Shown: positions 23,766 to 35,983 of the stretch, piece after piece
Position numbering within the stretch: the first letter of the stretch is position 1
Layout: each line of letters begins with the position of its first letter
From: Macrostomum hystrix
Lineage: Eukaryota; Platyhelminthes; Macrostomidae
DNA: 64,000 bases
NCBI GenBank assembly: GCA_950097015.1
Contig: CATNEN010000034.1
Location: 3,752,001-3,816,000 of the forward strand
Direction: 5' to 3'
Notes under the pieces: generated by a model
Database searches by the model: none
Seen by the model: only the letters and a program-made list of their open reading frames with translations
Told to the model about the DNA's origin: nothing
Made by a program: the position numbers and the translations under genes

Positions 23766-23959
23766 AGGGTAAACCTTACAATAAGGTTAACCCTTAACCC
23801 ATCCTGGTTAATAAATAACCCCACAGCCCTCAACTGCCATTCATTCAGTAATTTGTCATGTTCAACGCCTCTCGGCATAAGGGTAAAAGCTAGACCGAGA
23901 ATTCATAATAATAAAAGGGGAGAGATATGATAAAAAACATAAACTACACATGGCTGTTA

Positions 23960-25190
23960 GGCAACACTCCTCCTGGTCATTGGGCAACCCTTAACTCCTC
24001 CTGGTCATTGGGCAACCCTCAATCACCTCCTGGTCATCGGGCAACCCTTAACTCCTCCTGGTCATTGGGCAACCCTTAACTCCTGGTCATCGGGCAACCC
24101 TTAACTCCTCCTGGTCATCGGGCAACCCTTAACTCCTCCTGGTCATTGGGCAACCCTTAACTCGTCCTGGTCATCGGGCAACCCTTAACTGCTCCTGGTC
24201 ATCGGGCAACCCTTAACTCCTCCTGGTCATCGGGCAACCCTTAACTCCTCCTGGTCATTGGGCAACCCTTAACTCGTCCTGGTCATTGGACAACCCTTAA
24301 CTCCTCCTGGTCATTGGGCAACCCTTAACTCCTCCTGGTCATCGGGCAACCCTTAACTCCTCCTGGTCGTTGGGCAACCCTCAACTCCTCCTGGTCATTG
24401 GGCAACCCTTAACTCCTCCTGGTCATCGGGCAACCCTTAACTCCTCCTGTTCATCGGGCAACCCTCAACTCCTCCTGGTCATTGGGCAACCCTCAATCAC
24501 CTGCTGGTCATTGGGCAACCCTCAACTCCTCCTGGTCATTGGGCAACCCTTAACTCCTCCTGGTCATTGGGCATCCCTCAACTCCTCCTGGTCATAGGGC
24601 AACCCTGAACTCTTCCTGGTCATTGGGCAACCCTCAATCACCTCCTGGTCATTGGGCAACCCTCAACCACCTCCTGGTCATTGGGCAACCCTCAACCACC
24701 TCCTGGTCATCGGGCAACCCATAACTCCTCCTGGTCGTTGGGCAACCCTTAACTCCTCCTGGTCATTGGGCAACCCTTAACTCCTCCTGGTCATCGGGCA
24801 ACCCTTAACTCCTCCTGGTCGTTGGGCAACCCTCAACTCCTCCTGGTCATTGGGCAACCCTTAACTCCTCCTGGTCATCGGGCAACCCTTAACTCCTCCT
24901 GGTCATTGGGCAACCCTTAACTCCTCCTGTTCATCGGGCAACCCTCAACTCCTCCTGGTCATTGGGCAACCCTCAATCACCTCCTGGTCATTGGGCAACC
25001 CTCAACTCCTCCTGGTCATTGGGCAACCCTTAACTCCTCCTGGTCATTGGGCATCCCTCAACTCCTCCTGGTCATAGGGCAACCCTGAACTCTTCCTGGT
25101 CATTGGGCAACCCTCAACTCTTCCTGGTCATTGGGCAACCCTCAACTCTTCCTGGTCATTGGGCAACCCTCAACTACCTCCTGGCCGAGC
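23960..25190. repeat. 28-bp tandem array, first block, upstream of the NRF1-like gene
   Basis: About 44 copies of a 28-bp unit containing CTCCTGGTCATTGGGCAACC. Variants include CATCGGGC and the CTCAATCACCTCC form. Subsets of copies recur in order, indicating segmental duplication inside the array. Confidence 0.95.
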
Positions 25191-25195
25191 CCTTA

Positions 25196-25718
25196 GTAGT
25201 TTAAGAAAAATTCAGTAATAAAATTTCGACGTAGTCAGCAGCTGATTATGAATTATCAAGCTTTCGTGAGTTCACATTTCTTACTCAGAAAATCTATTTA
25301 TTGAATTTTTTGCTATGCTTTTTCTTTGATAGCACAAGAGACAAGGAGAGTGAAAAGGTTAATCAGAACTTTGAAACTTCACCAGTAGTATTTTGTCTGC
25401 AGAGATTTAGAACTTCACAAACGGATTCGCCCCACGCTTCGTTCTCTTTGGAAACTAGAAATTAGAAAACTTGCTCACAACTTTGAAATTATTCTGACTA
25501 ACATGTGAATTCCGAAAATGATAATGGCACATGTAACAGATAATATCCAGCTTTTAAATTTAAATTAACTTAACATGACAACACTGTGAGAAAGTTAAAC
25601 AAAATTTATTGCTGGAATGCAAAAATATATGGGACGAAAAAACAGGAAAAGCAAAACTAAACAATTACCTTTTTCAATTAGCATCTTGATGAACGACTTA
25701 TTGGGATTTCTATTGAAT
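25196..25718. other. Unique AT-rich interruption of the 28-bp array
   Basis: 520 bp of unrelated sequence between two blocks of the same satellite. I see no clear terminal repeats or target duplication, so insertion versus array seeding is unresolved. Confidence 0.6.
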
Positions 25719-27310
25719 AATTGAGCAACCCTCAACCACCTCCTGGTCATTGGGCAACCCTCAACTCCTCCTGGTCATTGGGCAACCCTCAACCACCTGG
25801 TCATTGGGCAACCCTCAACCACCTGGTCATTGGGCAACCCTCAACTCCTCCTGGTTATTGGGCAACCCTCAACCACCTGGTCATTGGGCAACCCTCAACT
25901 CCTCCTGGTCATTGGGCAACCCTCAACTCCTCCTGGTCATTGGGCAACCCTCAACCACCTGGTCATTGGGCAACCCTCAACTCCTCCTGGTCATTGGGCA
26001 ACCCTCAACCACCTCCTGGTCATTGGGCAACCCTCAACCACCTCCTGGTCATTGGGCAACCCTCAACCACCTCCTGGTCATTGGGCAACCCTCAACCACC
26101 TCCTGGTCATTGGGCAACCCTCAACCACCTCCTGGTCATTGGGCAACCCTCAACCACCTCCTGGTCATTGGGCAACCCATAACTCCTCCAGGTCGTTGGG
26201 CAACCCTTAACTCCTCCTGGTCATTGGACAACCCTTAACTCCTCCTGGTCATTGGGCAACCCTCAACCACCTCCTGGTCATTGGGCAACCCTCAACTCCT
26301 CCTGGTCATTTAGCAACCCTCAACCACCTCCTGGTCATTGAGCAACCCTCAACCACCTCCTGGTCATTGGGCAACCCTCAACCACCTCCTGGTAATTGGG
26401 CAACCCTCAACTCCTCCTGGTCATTGGGCAACCCTCAACCACCTGGTCATTGGGCAACCCTCAACTCCTCCTGGTCATTGGGCAACCCTCAACCACCTCC
26501 TGGTCATTGGGCAACCCTCAACTCCTCCTGGTCATTTAGCAACCCTCAACCACCTCCTGGTCATTGGGCAACCCTCAACCACCTCCTGGTCATTGGGCAA
26601 CCCTCAACCACCTCCTGGTCATTGGGCAACCCTCAACCACCTCCTGGTCATTGGGCAACCCATAACTCCTCCAGGTCGTTGGGCAACCCTTAACTCCTCC
26701 TGGTCATTGGACAACCCTTAACTCCTCCTGGTCATTGGGCAACCCTCAACCACCTCCTGGTCATTGGGCAACCCTCAACTCCTCCTGGTCATTTAGCAAC
26801 CCTCAACCACCTCCTGGTCATTGAGCAACCCTCAACCATCTCCTGGTCATTGAGCAACCCTCAACCACCTCCTGGTCATTGGGCAACCCATAACTCCTCC
26901 AGGTCGTTGGGCAACCCTTAACTCCTCCTGGTCATTGGACAACCCTTAACTCCTCCTGGTCATTGGGCAACCCTCAACCACCTCCTGGTCATTGGGCAAC
27001 CCTCAACTCCTCCTGGTCATTTAGCAACCCTCAACCACCTCCTGGTCATTGAGCAACCCTCAACCATCTCCTGGTCATTGAGCAACCCTCAACCACCTCC
27101 TGGTCATTGGGCAACCATCAAACATCTCCTGGTCATTGGGCAACCCTCAACCACCTCCTGGTCATTGAGCAACCCTCAACCACCTCCTGGTCATTGGGCA
27201 ACCCTCAACCATCTCCTGGTCATTGGGCAACCCTCAACCACCTCCTGGTCATTAGGCAACCCTCAACCACCTCCTGGTCATTGGGCAACCCTCAACCACC
27301 TCCTGGTCGT
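25719..27310. repeat. 28-bp tandem array, second block
   Basis: About 57 copies of the same 28-bp unit, dominated by the CAACCACCTCCTGGTCATTG form, with some 25-bp copies (CAACCACCTGGTCATT). A segment of about 240 bp with ATTTAGCAACC and ATTGGACAACC variants recurs three times (about 26150-27050). Confidence 0.95.
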
Positions 27311-28390
27311 TAGGTTATAAGAAATTTCAGAATATTCAGCTTAAAGTACATTCGACTTGTTAAATACAAGTATATATAAACAAAAAACAATTATTAGCTT
27401 AAGTTCAGGCAAATAAAGTGCAGAAGCAGTTAGCGAATTCTAGATACTAAAAAGAAATTAGCTAAATAAAACAGAATAATATAATTAAAATGCAAACAAC
27501 TTTTTTTGACAAACACGACTGCTCGAAAGCAGCAGAAGTACAGAACAATTCAACAAATACGAGTAGACTCATAGATGTGCAATAAGCTTTGATTATAAAG
27601 TAATCATTGCTGAAGATAATTTGCAATCACTTGAATTAGTAACTTACCTATTGATGAATTACAAAGAAGACAAACAAAAAAACTGTAAAAAGCCGAATGG
27701 AAATTGAGAGTTAAATAGAATAGCAACTAATAAGTACTGGACAGAAATGAAAAACGACAATAACTATTAGAACTTTCGTTCTAGATCAAGACATTTTGGT
27801 TCGATTTTACCTAGCACAAAATTTAGTACCCGACGTGTATAGAAAAACATAAAATTAATTATGTTACAAAATCCCTTTAAGCGCGATACAGCATTATTTT
27901 TGGCACGATAAGTGCAGGGAAATAGCTTGGACACTTACTACACACCGCGCCTAGATAAGCACATTATTCAGCACAGATAGCGGAAAAAACTTTTGTAAGT
28001 ATGACAAAAAAACTATCGCCTATCATATTTTAAGCGCATGACTTATTAAATGTTTTCATAGAAAATGTATTTCCTTTATAAACTAATGATTTCAATGAAG
28101 TACTAAACAGTGTTATAGTGTGTACAGAATTTTAATTTAGAAATAGCGTGTAGATCAGCGGATAAGCGAGAATGTTCATGAACGATGCGTATAATATTAA
28201 ATTTCCTTTATCAGTAGAATATAAAGCAAAAAGTTAATAATCTTTCAAATCGGCAAGGACTTAGGCTAAAAGTACACGTATTTCCTAATCCACACTTTAG
28301 AGTTTATACTGGTTAACACACTAATTGTGGGACACAATCCACAAATTGATATATGCTGCAGGGTTCCAACAAAAACATCTGAAGATCCCA
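27311..28390. other. AT-rich spacer 3' of FUT8
   Basis: Unique AT-rich sequence. No coding exon, RNA gene or transposon end recognised. Confidence 0.45.
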
Positions 28391-28394
28391 ACTC

Positions 28395-28780
28395 GACTGT
28401 TCTGAGAAATCCCAGCATCCAATATTCTGAAATCCCAGCATTAAACATCCTGATATACCAGCATCCCATTTTCTGAAATCCCAGCATCCAATATCCCGAA
28501 ATCCCAGCATCCAATATCCTGAAATCCCAGCATCCAACATCCTGAAATCCCAGCTTCCAATATCCTGAAATTCCAGCGTCCAATATCCTGAAATCCCAGC
28601 ATCCAATATCCTGAAATCCCAGCATCCAATATCCTGAAATCCCAGCATCCAACATCCTGAAATCCCAGCATCCAATATCCTGAAATCCCAGCATCCAATA
28701 TCCTGAAATCCCAGCATCCAACATCCTGAAATCCCAGCATCCAACATCCTGAAATCCCAGCATCCAATATCCTAAAATAA
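28395..28780. repeat. 23-bp tandem array just 3' of the FUT8 stop
   Basis: About 17 copies of a 23-bp unit containing CCCAGCATCCAATATCCTGA, starting some 40 bp past the FUT8 stop codon, so probably inside or near its 3' UTR. Confidence 0.92.
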
Positions 28781-28822
28781 ATGATGCAATCCATGCTTTT
28801 CAAATTCTGCAACTAAAGACAG

Positions 28823-31800
28823 TTAAACTCCGGGTCTCATTTCTGCTTTGCGCACAATGAGGTCAGCTTTGAAGGCCGGGAATAATCCGGCCTTGCCGAG
28901 TCGCCGGCTCTTGCCCAGGCTGTAGCCGTCCCAGTGATTGCCGGCCAGGCCAATCACATCGCCCGGCTCCATGTCCAGCTCAGAGGCGTCGCGCGCTTTG
29001 TGGGCAAATCTGGCCGACACTTCCAGCGGCAGTTGGCCGCCGAAATAGTACACATCGTCCAGGGAATGATAGCGGTGCGATGAGTCGTCTTGTCCAACCT
29101 AGCATGGATTCGGAATGTAAAAAGGATATGTAATTTAAAGTGGATAGGTAGTGTAATGTTATGTGATATAATGTGGATTCAAGTAAGCGGGCAGTGGGTG
29201 ATGTCGAGGGCATGAGTAAATGCCCGAGAAATGGGTAATCAGGACATAGAGTGCTTTTATTCAGTGGCTTAAGCTTCTGATCGCGAGGTCGGGAGTTCGA
29301 ATCTCAACCAAAAGGAAGCATGAGTAATCAGATGTCAGGATGTGGATAAAAAGTTTACAGTTAAGAAGGTCATAAGCCGGATGATCAAAAATCAATCAAT
29401 ACACTCCCTCCTCACCTGCATAATTTCGTAGGCCAATCGGCACACCTGGGACGAGAAGGTGCACACCAAATAATCTGTTTTACTAAGCAGCCAGACGTCG
29501 CTAATGACGCCGCGCAGTCCGCCGTCCGAGTATCGATCCCTGACGCTGGCAGAGCGGGAACTGGACACGTCAGACAGGAATGTGTAAGCCGGGTATCGCT
29601 TCACAGCTTCGTTCAACAGATTGGCATCGTCCGTGGCTAGAAATACTCGCATCTTCTCCGGCTTGCCGTGGCGCAGCTCGTAAGACTTATAGAATTCTTC
29701 AACCCAGCGCATGTACTCGCCGATGTCATGAAATGCGGCCTCGCTGCCAATTTTGTCGGTTCGGCGAACCTGTCACAAATACCACAGTTAGATATCAGGT
29801 TTCGTTAGTTTTAACTGCAAATAACAAGGACAACTAGTGGTACTTTCATCAAGTAGAACCGCAATAAAGAATTTTTATTTTGATGGTTCTATACAGTTAA
29901 GTCTTTGTTAATAGGGCCGTTATCCAGTAGCCCTTATTTAAAATTTTGCTATCGACTAATATTTATTTAGAATGCCGCTATCCAGTAGTCCTTATTTAGA
30001 ATGCCGCTATCCAGTAGTCCTTATTTAGAATGCCGCTATCCAGTAATCCTTATTTAGAATGCCGCTATCCAGTAATCCTTATTTAGAATGCCGCTATCCA
30101 GTAGTCCTTATTTAGAATGCCGCTATCCAGTAGTCCTTATTTAGAATGCCGCTATCCAGTAATCCTTATTTAGAATGCCGCTATCCAGTAATCCTTATTT
30201 AGAATGCCGCTATCCAGTAATCCTTATTTAGAATGCCGCTATCCAGTAATCCTTATTTAGAATGCCGCTATCCAGTAATCCTTATTTAGAATGCCGCTAT
30301 CCAGTAATCCTTATTTAGAATGCCGCTATCCAGTAGTCCTTATTTAGAATGCCGCTATCCAGTAATCCTTATTTAGAATGCCGCTATCCAGTAATCCTTA
30401 TTTAGAATGCCGCTATCCAGTAATCCTTATTTAGAATGCCGCTATCCATTAGTCCTTATTTAGAATGCCGCTATCCAGTAATCCTTATTTAGAATGCCGC
30501 TATCCAGTAGTCCTTATTTAGAATGCCGCTATCCAGTAGTCCTTATTTAGAATGCCGCTATCCAGTAATCCTTATTTAGAATGCCGCTATCCAGTAATCC
30601 TTATTTAGAATGCCGCTATCCAGTAATCCTTATTTAGAATGCCGCTATCCAGTAATCCTTATTTAGAATGCCGCTATCCATTAGTCCTTATTTAGAATGC
30701 CGCTATCCAGTAATCCTTATTTAGAATGCCGCTATCCAGTAGTCCTTATTTAGAATGCCGCTATCCAGTAATCCTTATTTAGAATGCCGCTATCCAGTAG
30801 TCCTTATTTAGAATGCCGCTATCCAGTAATCCTTATTTAGAATGCCGCTATCCAGTAATCCTTATTTAGAATGCCGCTATCCAGTAATCCTTATTTAGAA
30901 TGCCGCTATCCAGTAGTCCTTATTTAGAATGCCGCTATCCAGTAGTCCTTATTTAGAATGCCGCTATCCAGTAATCCTTATTTAGAATGCCGCTATCCAG
31001 TAATCCTTATTTAGAATGCCGCTATCCATTAGTCCTTATTTAGAATGCCGCTATCCAGTAATCCTTATTTAGAATGCCGCTATCCAGTAATCCTTATTTA
31101 GAATGCCGCTATCCAGTAGTCCTTATTTAGAATGCCGCTATCCATTAGTCCTTATTTAGAATGCCGCTATCCAGTAATCCTTATTTAGAATGCCGCTATC
31201 CAGTAATCCTTATTTAGAATGCCGCTATCCAGTAATCCTTATTTAGAATGCCGCTATCCATTAGTCCTTATTTAGAATGCCGCTATCCAGTAATCCTTAT
31301 TTAGAATGCCGCTATCCAGTAATCCTTATTTAGAATGCCGCTATCCAGTAGTCCTTATTTAGAATGCCGCTATCCAGTAATCCTTATTTAGAATGCCGCT
31401 ATCCAGTAATCCTTATTTAGAATGCCGCTATCCAGTAATCCTTATTTAGAATGCCGCTATCCAGTAATCCTTATTTAGAATGCCGCTATCCAGTAATCCT
31501 TATTTAGAATGCCGCTATCCATTAGTCCTTATTTAGAAGTCCGCGAGAGTTTGCTGTAAAATTCAGCTAACCTGAACTCCAACAATTGGTCTGGCAAAGC
31601 CCAGCCGTATCATATTGTCGTCCAATTGTTTTTGAAAGGCCGCATTCGGTCGCATAATGTAGCTGGATAAAACGCCGGCGAACCATACAAACGGATTGCC
31701 GTGAAGGCCGGATAATTCTTCGTGCAAATCGGCCGGTACAGCCTGCGGCAGGTAGGCCGGCTTGTGCGCCATCGCGTCAATGATTGGCACTTCAACTATT

Positions 31801-34800
31801 TGCGCGTTCTCTGCACCGGCGGCTGATAGAAATGGAATGCGTTAGAGACAAAGGGATTATTATTGATTGATTTACAGAAAATCAAGAAATTCATCTGAAA
31901 ACCAAGACCAACTAGGTGACTGACAGGTGAGTTGAGGCTAGCTGGGTGAGATACAGACAGTGATTGACACTGACAGGTGAGTTATGGATAGGTGGGTGAC
32001 AGACAGACAATGGTTGACAGGTGAGTTATCCTTAAAAGCAAATAAAATACTGACAGATAATTGAAGAGCAATCTATTAACAGTTTGAGAACGCCGAATTT
32101 CTAGTAGAGAAATTCTAATTGTATGTACAAAAGCCCATTGTATGTACAATATTGACGGTGGGTAGCGCTTACTGTGCGAGATGGGCAGCGCTTGCTAGCG
32201 ATCCTTAAAAGCCTGCAGCCCTGTTTAAGATTATTCAACAATAAATTCCACTCCTACTATTACTAACCTCTCAGCAACTTCCTCCCTGAAATCAACCGTG
32301 TAGTGTTTACAGAAATACCATTTATCGCGAACATCAGCTAAGATAAGATCACCCAAACTTTGTGCTTAGTTTATTGTTACAAAATTAGAACGTACTAAAG
32401 TAGAACCTGGATCATTTTCTAGTTAGTTAGCGCTAACGACCAAGACAAGAAGAAATTCTCGATACGTTTCTTCTGAACAAATAGTAATGAGCCTTAGCTA
32501 TTTGCTCTCAATCTTCCGGAATTCGTTATTTGTCTTATATGTAAGCTAATGACATTAATTAGAATCGATTACACCTGTCCCAATTAGGCCAGATGTGTAG
32601 CCGACAGCGCAGTCGCAACAATTGCGCGGCGTATCTAAGGGCTGCGTACGACTGTTCAGTCCATGGACTGAAGCACGCCAAACTCACGCTAAATTAGCCT
32701 CACCTAACCTCAATACTGAGTAACTTTTTAAACTGCTGGGTGAACTAAACCAATGTAAAGTTAAGTGTCGAGCTAAAGTACTTAAATTGTTCAAGTGAAG
32801 CCGAGAATAGAACCCCCGACCTTCAAGTCGTGAGTCCGACATTAAATATGTCAGTAATAGGAGGGGATATATGAGACGAGACTGAAAGTCATCAAAGTAA
32901 AAAAATCCTGCGTATAGTGCGATATAATCCATGAAGTGTAGAATTTAGCTGAATATTGTAATGCTCATATGATTAGCACAGCAGAGAGCACAGACGAGAA
33001 GGAATGAAAGAGCGAGCTAAAAGCATTGCCTAAGAAACGAAGTCAAGCAATTTCGCTAATACAGCATATAAGGCGAATCAATTCCGCTGCCCAGCAGTCG
33101 ACCGTGAAGGCGTCCTTCCCCAGAGCTGAGGAAGCGAGGCGCAGATTCCTCTCCCCCTTTCTATGAAAGCATTCCTATTTCGGGATTTCGTTCCCGGGCA
33201 CCTTCTATATAGCTCTCCTCCGTTCACTTTCTCTACCTTGGGGGAGCGCAAAATAGGATTTTGCAGCTGCGTGCATGGAATTCGAAAATTCTAGGCCATA
33301 TTTTTTAACCAGCATACATTATTGCGACATTATTACTAGTTACTAAAGCAGGCAAGGGCTTTGTAATTTGATTAGATCCTAATTAGAAAAGCAACAAAGA
33401 AAATTCGCCTAAAATCACCTATTATTAATAATTTGCATGTCAACAAAATCATCTTTGCCATATAATATTTTATCGTAACAAATTTTTCTGCAGCTCCAAG
33501 AGGTATTCAGTTGGTGCAGTCAACTAAACTATAGACTATTGGACACACTAAAGACACACAGCAAGTGGACCCAACCATAGACTATTGGACACACTAAAGA
33601 CACACAGCAAGGGGACCCAACCATAGACTATTGGACACACTAAAGACACACAGCAAGTGGACCCAACCATAGACTATTGGACACACTAAAGACACACAGC
33701 AAGTGGACCCAACCATAGACTATTGGACACACTAAAGACACACAGCAAGTGGACCCAACCATAGACTATTGGACACACTAAAGACACACAGCAAGTGGAC
33801 CCAACCATAGACTATTGGACACACTAAAGACACACAGCAAGTGGACCCAACCATAGACTATTGGACACACTAAAGACACACAGCAAGTGGACCCAACCAT
33901 AGACTATTGGACACACTAAAGACACACAGCAAGTGGACCCAACCATAGACTATTGGACACACTAAAGACACACAGCAAGTGGACCCAACCATAGACTATT
34001 GGACACACTAAAGACACACAGCAAGGGGACCCAACCATAGACTATTGGACACACTAAAGACACACAGCAAGTGGACCCAACCATAGACTATTGGACACAC
34101 TAAAGACACACAGCAAGTGGACCCAACCATAGACTATTGGACACACTAAAGACACACAGCAAGTGGACCCAACCATAGACTATTGGACACACTAAAGACA
34201 CACAGCAAGTGGACCCAACCATAGACTATTGGACACACTAAAGACACACAGCAAGTGGACCCAACCATAGACTATTGGACACACTAAAGACACACAGCAA
34301 GTGGACCCAACCATAGACTATTGGACACACTAAAGACACACAGCAAGTGGACCCAACCATAGACTATTGGACACACTAAAGACACACAGCAAGTGGACCC
34401 AACCATAGACTATTGGACACACTAAAGACACACAGCAAGTGGACCCAACCATAGACTATTGGACACACTAAAGACACACAGCAAGTGGACCCAACCATAG
34501 ACTATTGGACACACTAAAGACACACAGCAAGTGGACCCAACCATAGACTATTGGACACACTAAAGACACACAGCAAGTGGACCCAACCATAGACTATTGG
34601 ACACATCGCAATGACACTCAACGAGAGGGCTCAACCATATACTAATGGGTATTACTCGTATAATCCGAGATAGTACAGCTCAGTAAAAAAACAAGAGACA
34701 ATCAAGCCAATCAAAACTCACCTCCCCATTGTTTCGTTTCGCCGGTGCCTCTGTCGACGCAGTTTCGACTCAAAGGCTCAAACACAGACGTCCAGCCGCC

Positions 34801-35976
34801 CCTTGAGTAGCGCCAATTTGTACTGTCCAATATAAAAGTTCTACCAGTAGAATAAGCCAAGGTCATACAATACAGCACGTGATGCGCCTGGCAACCAAAG
34901 CCGCATCCTTTGTTTAGATTGCAGACCAACTTTTTGGCTGATTCGCAATTCTTCGGATTCTGCAATCGAACAATGCGGCCAAGCAGGTCAGTCTGCAGAC
35001 GCGCCAAACTGCGCCTGCGCCAATCAGCGGCGCCGCCAGCTTCGGCTAGGGATTCGGTCTCGACGTTGACTAATCTAATGAGCTCATTGACCGACTCAGC
35101 CAATGAGCCTAGCCGAGCGGTGGTTTCGCCGGCGCTTGGCCGCTTCTCGGTTAGATCTTTGCGCAATACGGTCAGCTGGCCATTGAGCATGTAGTACAAT
35201 TCGCGAATGCCGTCCTGAACGCGTCGCCGAAGTCGTTCGTGATTCCAGTCAATGCGCGGCAATCTGGAGTCGCCGCTGACGCCGCAATTCACACTAACCG
35301 GGCGCTGCAAAGATCCTGATAACTGCGAACTGCTGCCGTTTCTAAGGCTGATTAACTCTTCATAGAGGGGCCTGGATAATTAGAGAGATAATCAGTTGAG
35401 CACATTTTTAAGACTCGGGCTTATGAGACTGCTGAGCATTAATAAATGGGATCATGAGGATCTGGGAGAAAAGCACTCACAAGGATCTGGGAGAAAAGTA
35501 GCTGTGAAGGATCTGGGATAATAGAGTACAAAGATCCCCAATTATAGCTCAGAATGAGGATATGCTAAAGTAGAAATAAGTATTTAAGAAATCCTAGCAG
35601 TATGAGGATATATAAGTACAGGTGTATGAGGATTCGAGATAGACATAGGTAATGTGAATGCTCTTTAAAAGAATAACAATTTAGTAGAGTTGAATACTTT
35701 TATAACTCAGCAATTTATTTTTACTTTTTAAGCACAAACAAATAATGGAAAACATTTAGCTACTTACTTTATTTGCTCTGAATATAAAACAACTTTGTCT
35801 GATTGTTGCTTTAAGTCATTAATCCTTTCTCTTAAGTCTTTGAGTGTCCATGAAAATGATTTTTCATCCTCAAGAGGTAATTCAAACTTTTGAGTGCTCA
35901 TGTAGAGCAATGCTAAGGACCAGATAGCTAAGCAGACAAAGATGAAATGTTTCCAAGTAAGTAGTCTATAGCGCAT
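28823..35976 (-). CDS. FUT8: FUT8, alpha-1,6-fucosyltransferase (core fucosylation)
   Basis: Golgi type II membrane enzyme that transfers fucose from GDP-fucose to the innermost GlcNAc of N-glycans. Exons: 35768-35976, 34722-35371, 31572-31822, 29416-29769 and 28823-29098, about 579 residues (human 575). Exon 1 has a short cytosolic tail, a membrane anchor ([16 protein letters not shown]) and a coiled-coil stem. Exon 2 has [20 protein letters not shown] and [20 protein letters not shown]. Exon 3 ends with ARPIVGVQ and exon 4 opens [20 protein letters not shown], the donor-binding Arg-Arg motif. [18 protein letters not shown] follows. The last exon holds the SH3-like domain ([20 protein letters not shown]). 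A splice acceptor (AG 35984-35985) lies 7 nt before the ATG. Introns 2 and 3 are swollen by tandem arrays and a SINE. Confidence 0.96.
29236..29330 (+). mobile_element. tRNA-like SINE head fragment in FUT8 intron 4
   Basis: TTCAGTGGCTTAAGC..GGTCGGGAGTTCGAATCTC has box A- and box B-like motifs as in the SINE-A head. No body or tail is seen. Confidence 0.45.
29935..31545. repeat. 29-bp tandem array, FUT8 intron 3
   Basis: About 55 nearly identical copies of a 29-bp unit containing TTATTTAGAATGCCGCTATC. A few single-base variants (CAGTAATCC, CAGTAGTCC, CATTAGTCC) recur in patterns, giving a higher-order structure. Confidence 0.97.
31915..32035. repeat. Short degenerate repeat, FUT8 intron 2
   Basis: Three loose copies of GACAGGTGAGTTATGGATAG and GTGGGTGACAGACAG. 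Minor. Confidence 0.6.
32567..32845 (-). mobile_element. SINE-A copy in FUT8 intron 2
   Basis: Reverse orientation. Tail CAGGTGTAATCG at about 32570, CCAGTCCATGGACTGAAC in reverse near 32660, central part with TTAACTTTACATTGG, and tRNA-like head with GGTCGGGGGTTCTATTCTC near 32815. Confidence 0.85.
33090..33300. other. GC-richer unique patch in FUT8 intron 2
   Basis: CpG-containing stretch with TTCCCGGGCACC and GGGGGAGCGCAAAA between AT-rich flanks. Not recognised; possibly an old transposon or a regulatory segment. Confidence 0.3.
33525..34610. repeat. 46-bp tandem array, FUT8 intron 2
   Basis: About 23 almost perfect copies of a 46-bp unit containing ACCATAGACTATTGGACACA and CTAAAGACACACAGCAAGTG. 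Only a GTGG/GGGG variant is seen in two copies, so the array is young or recently homogenised. Confidence 0.97.
35430..35650. repeat. Degenerate repeat, FUT8 intron 1
   Basis: Loose copies of GGATCTGGGAGAAAAG and GTATGAGGAT with irregular spacing. Confidence 0.5.
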
Positions 35977-35983
35977 TTTTATG

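Noticed and set aside
23960-27320. Open frames with WSLGNPQ/GHWATLN repeats
   Set aside because: All come from the 28-bp tandem array; frames shift between copies and no start context or splice partners exist.
28266-28812. Minus-strand frames with MLDAGISGYW repeats
   Set aside because: Products of the 23-bp array downstream of FUT8.
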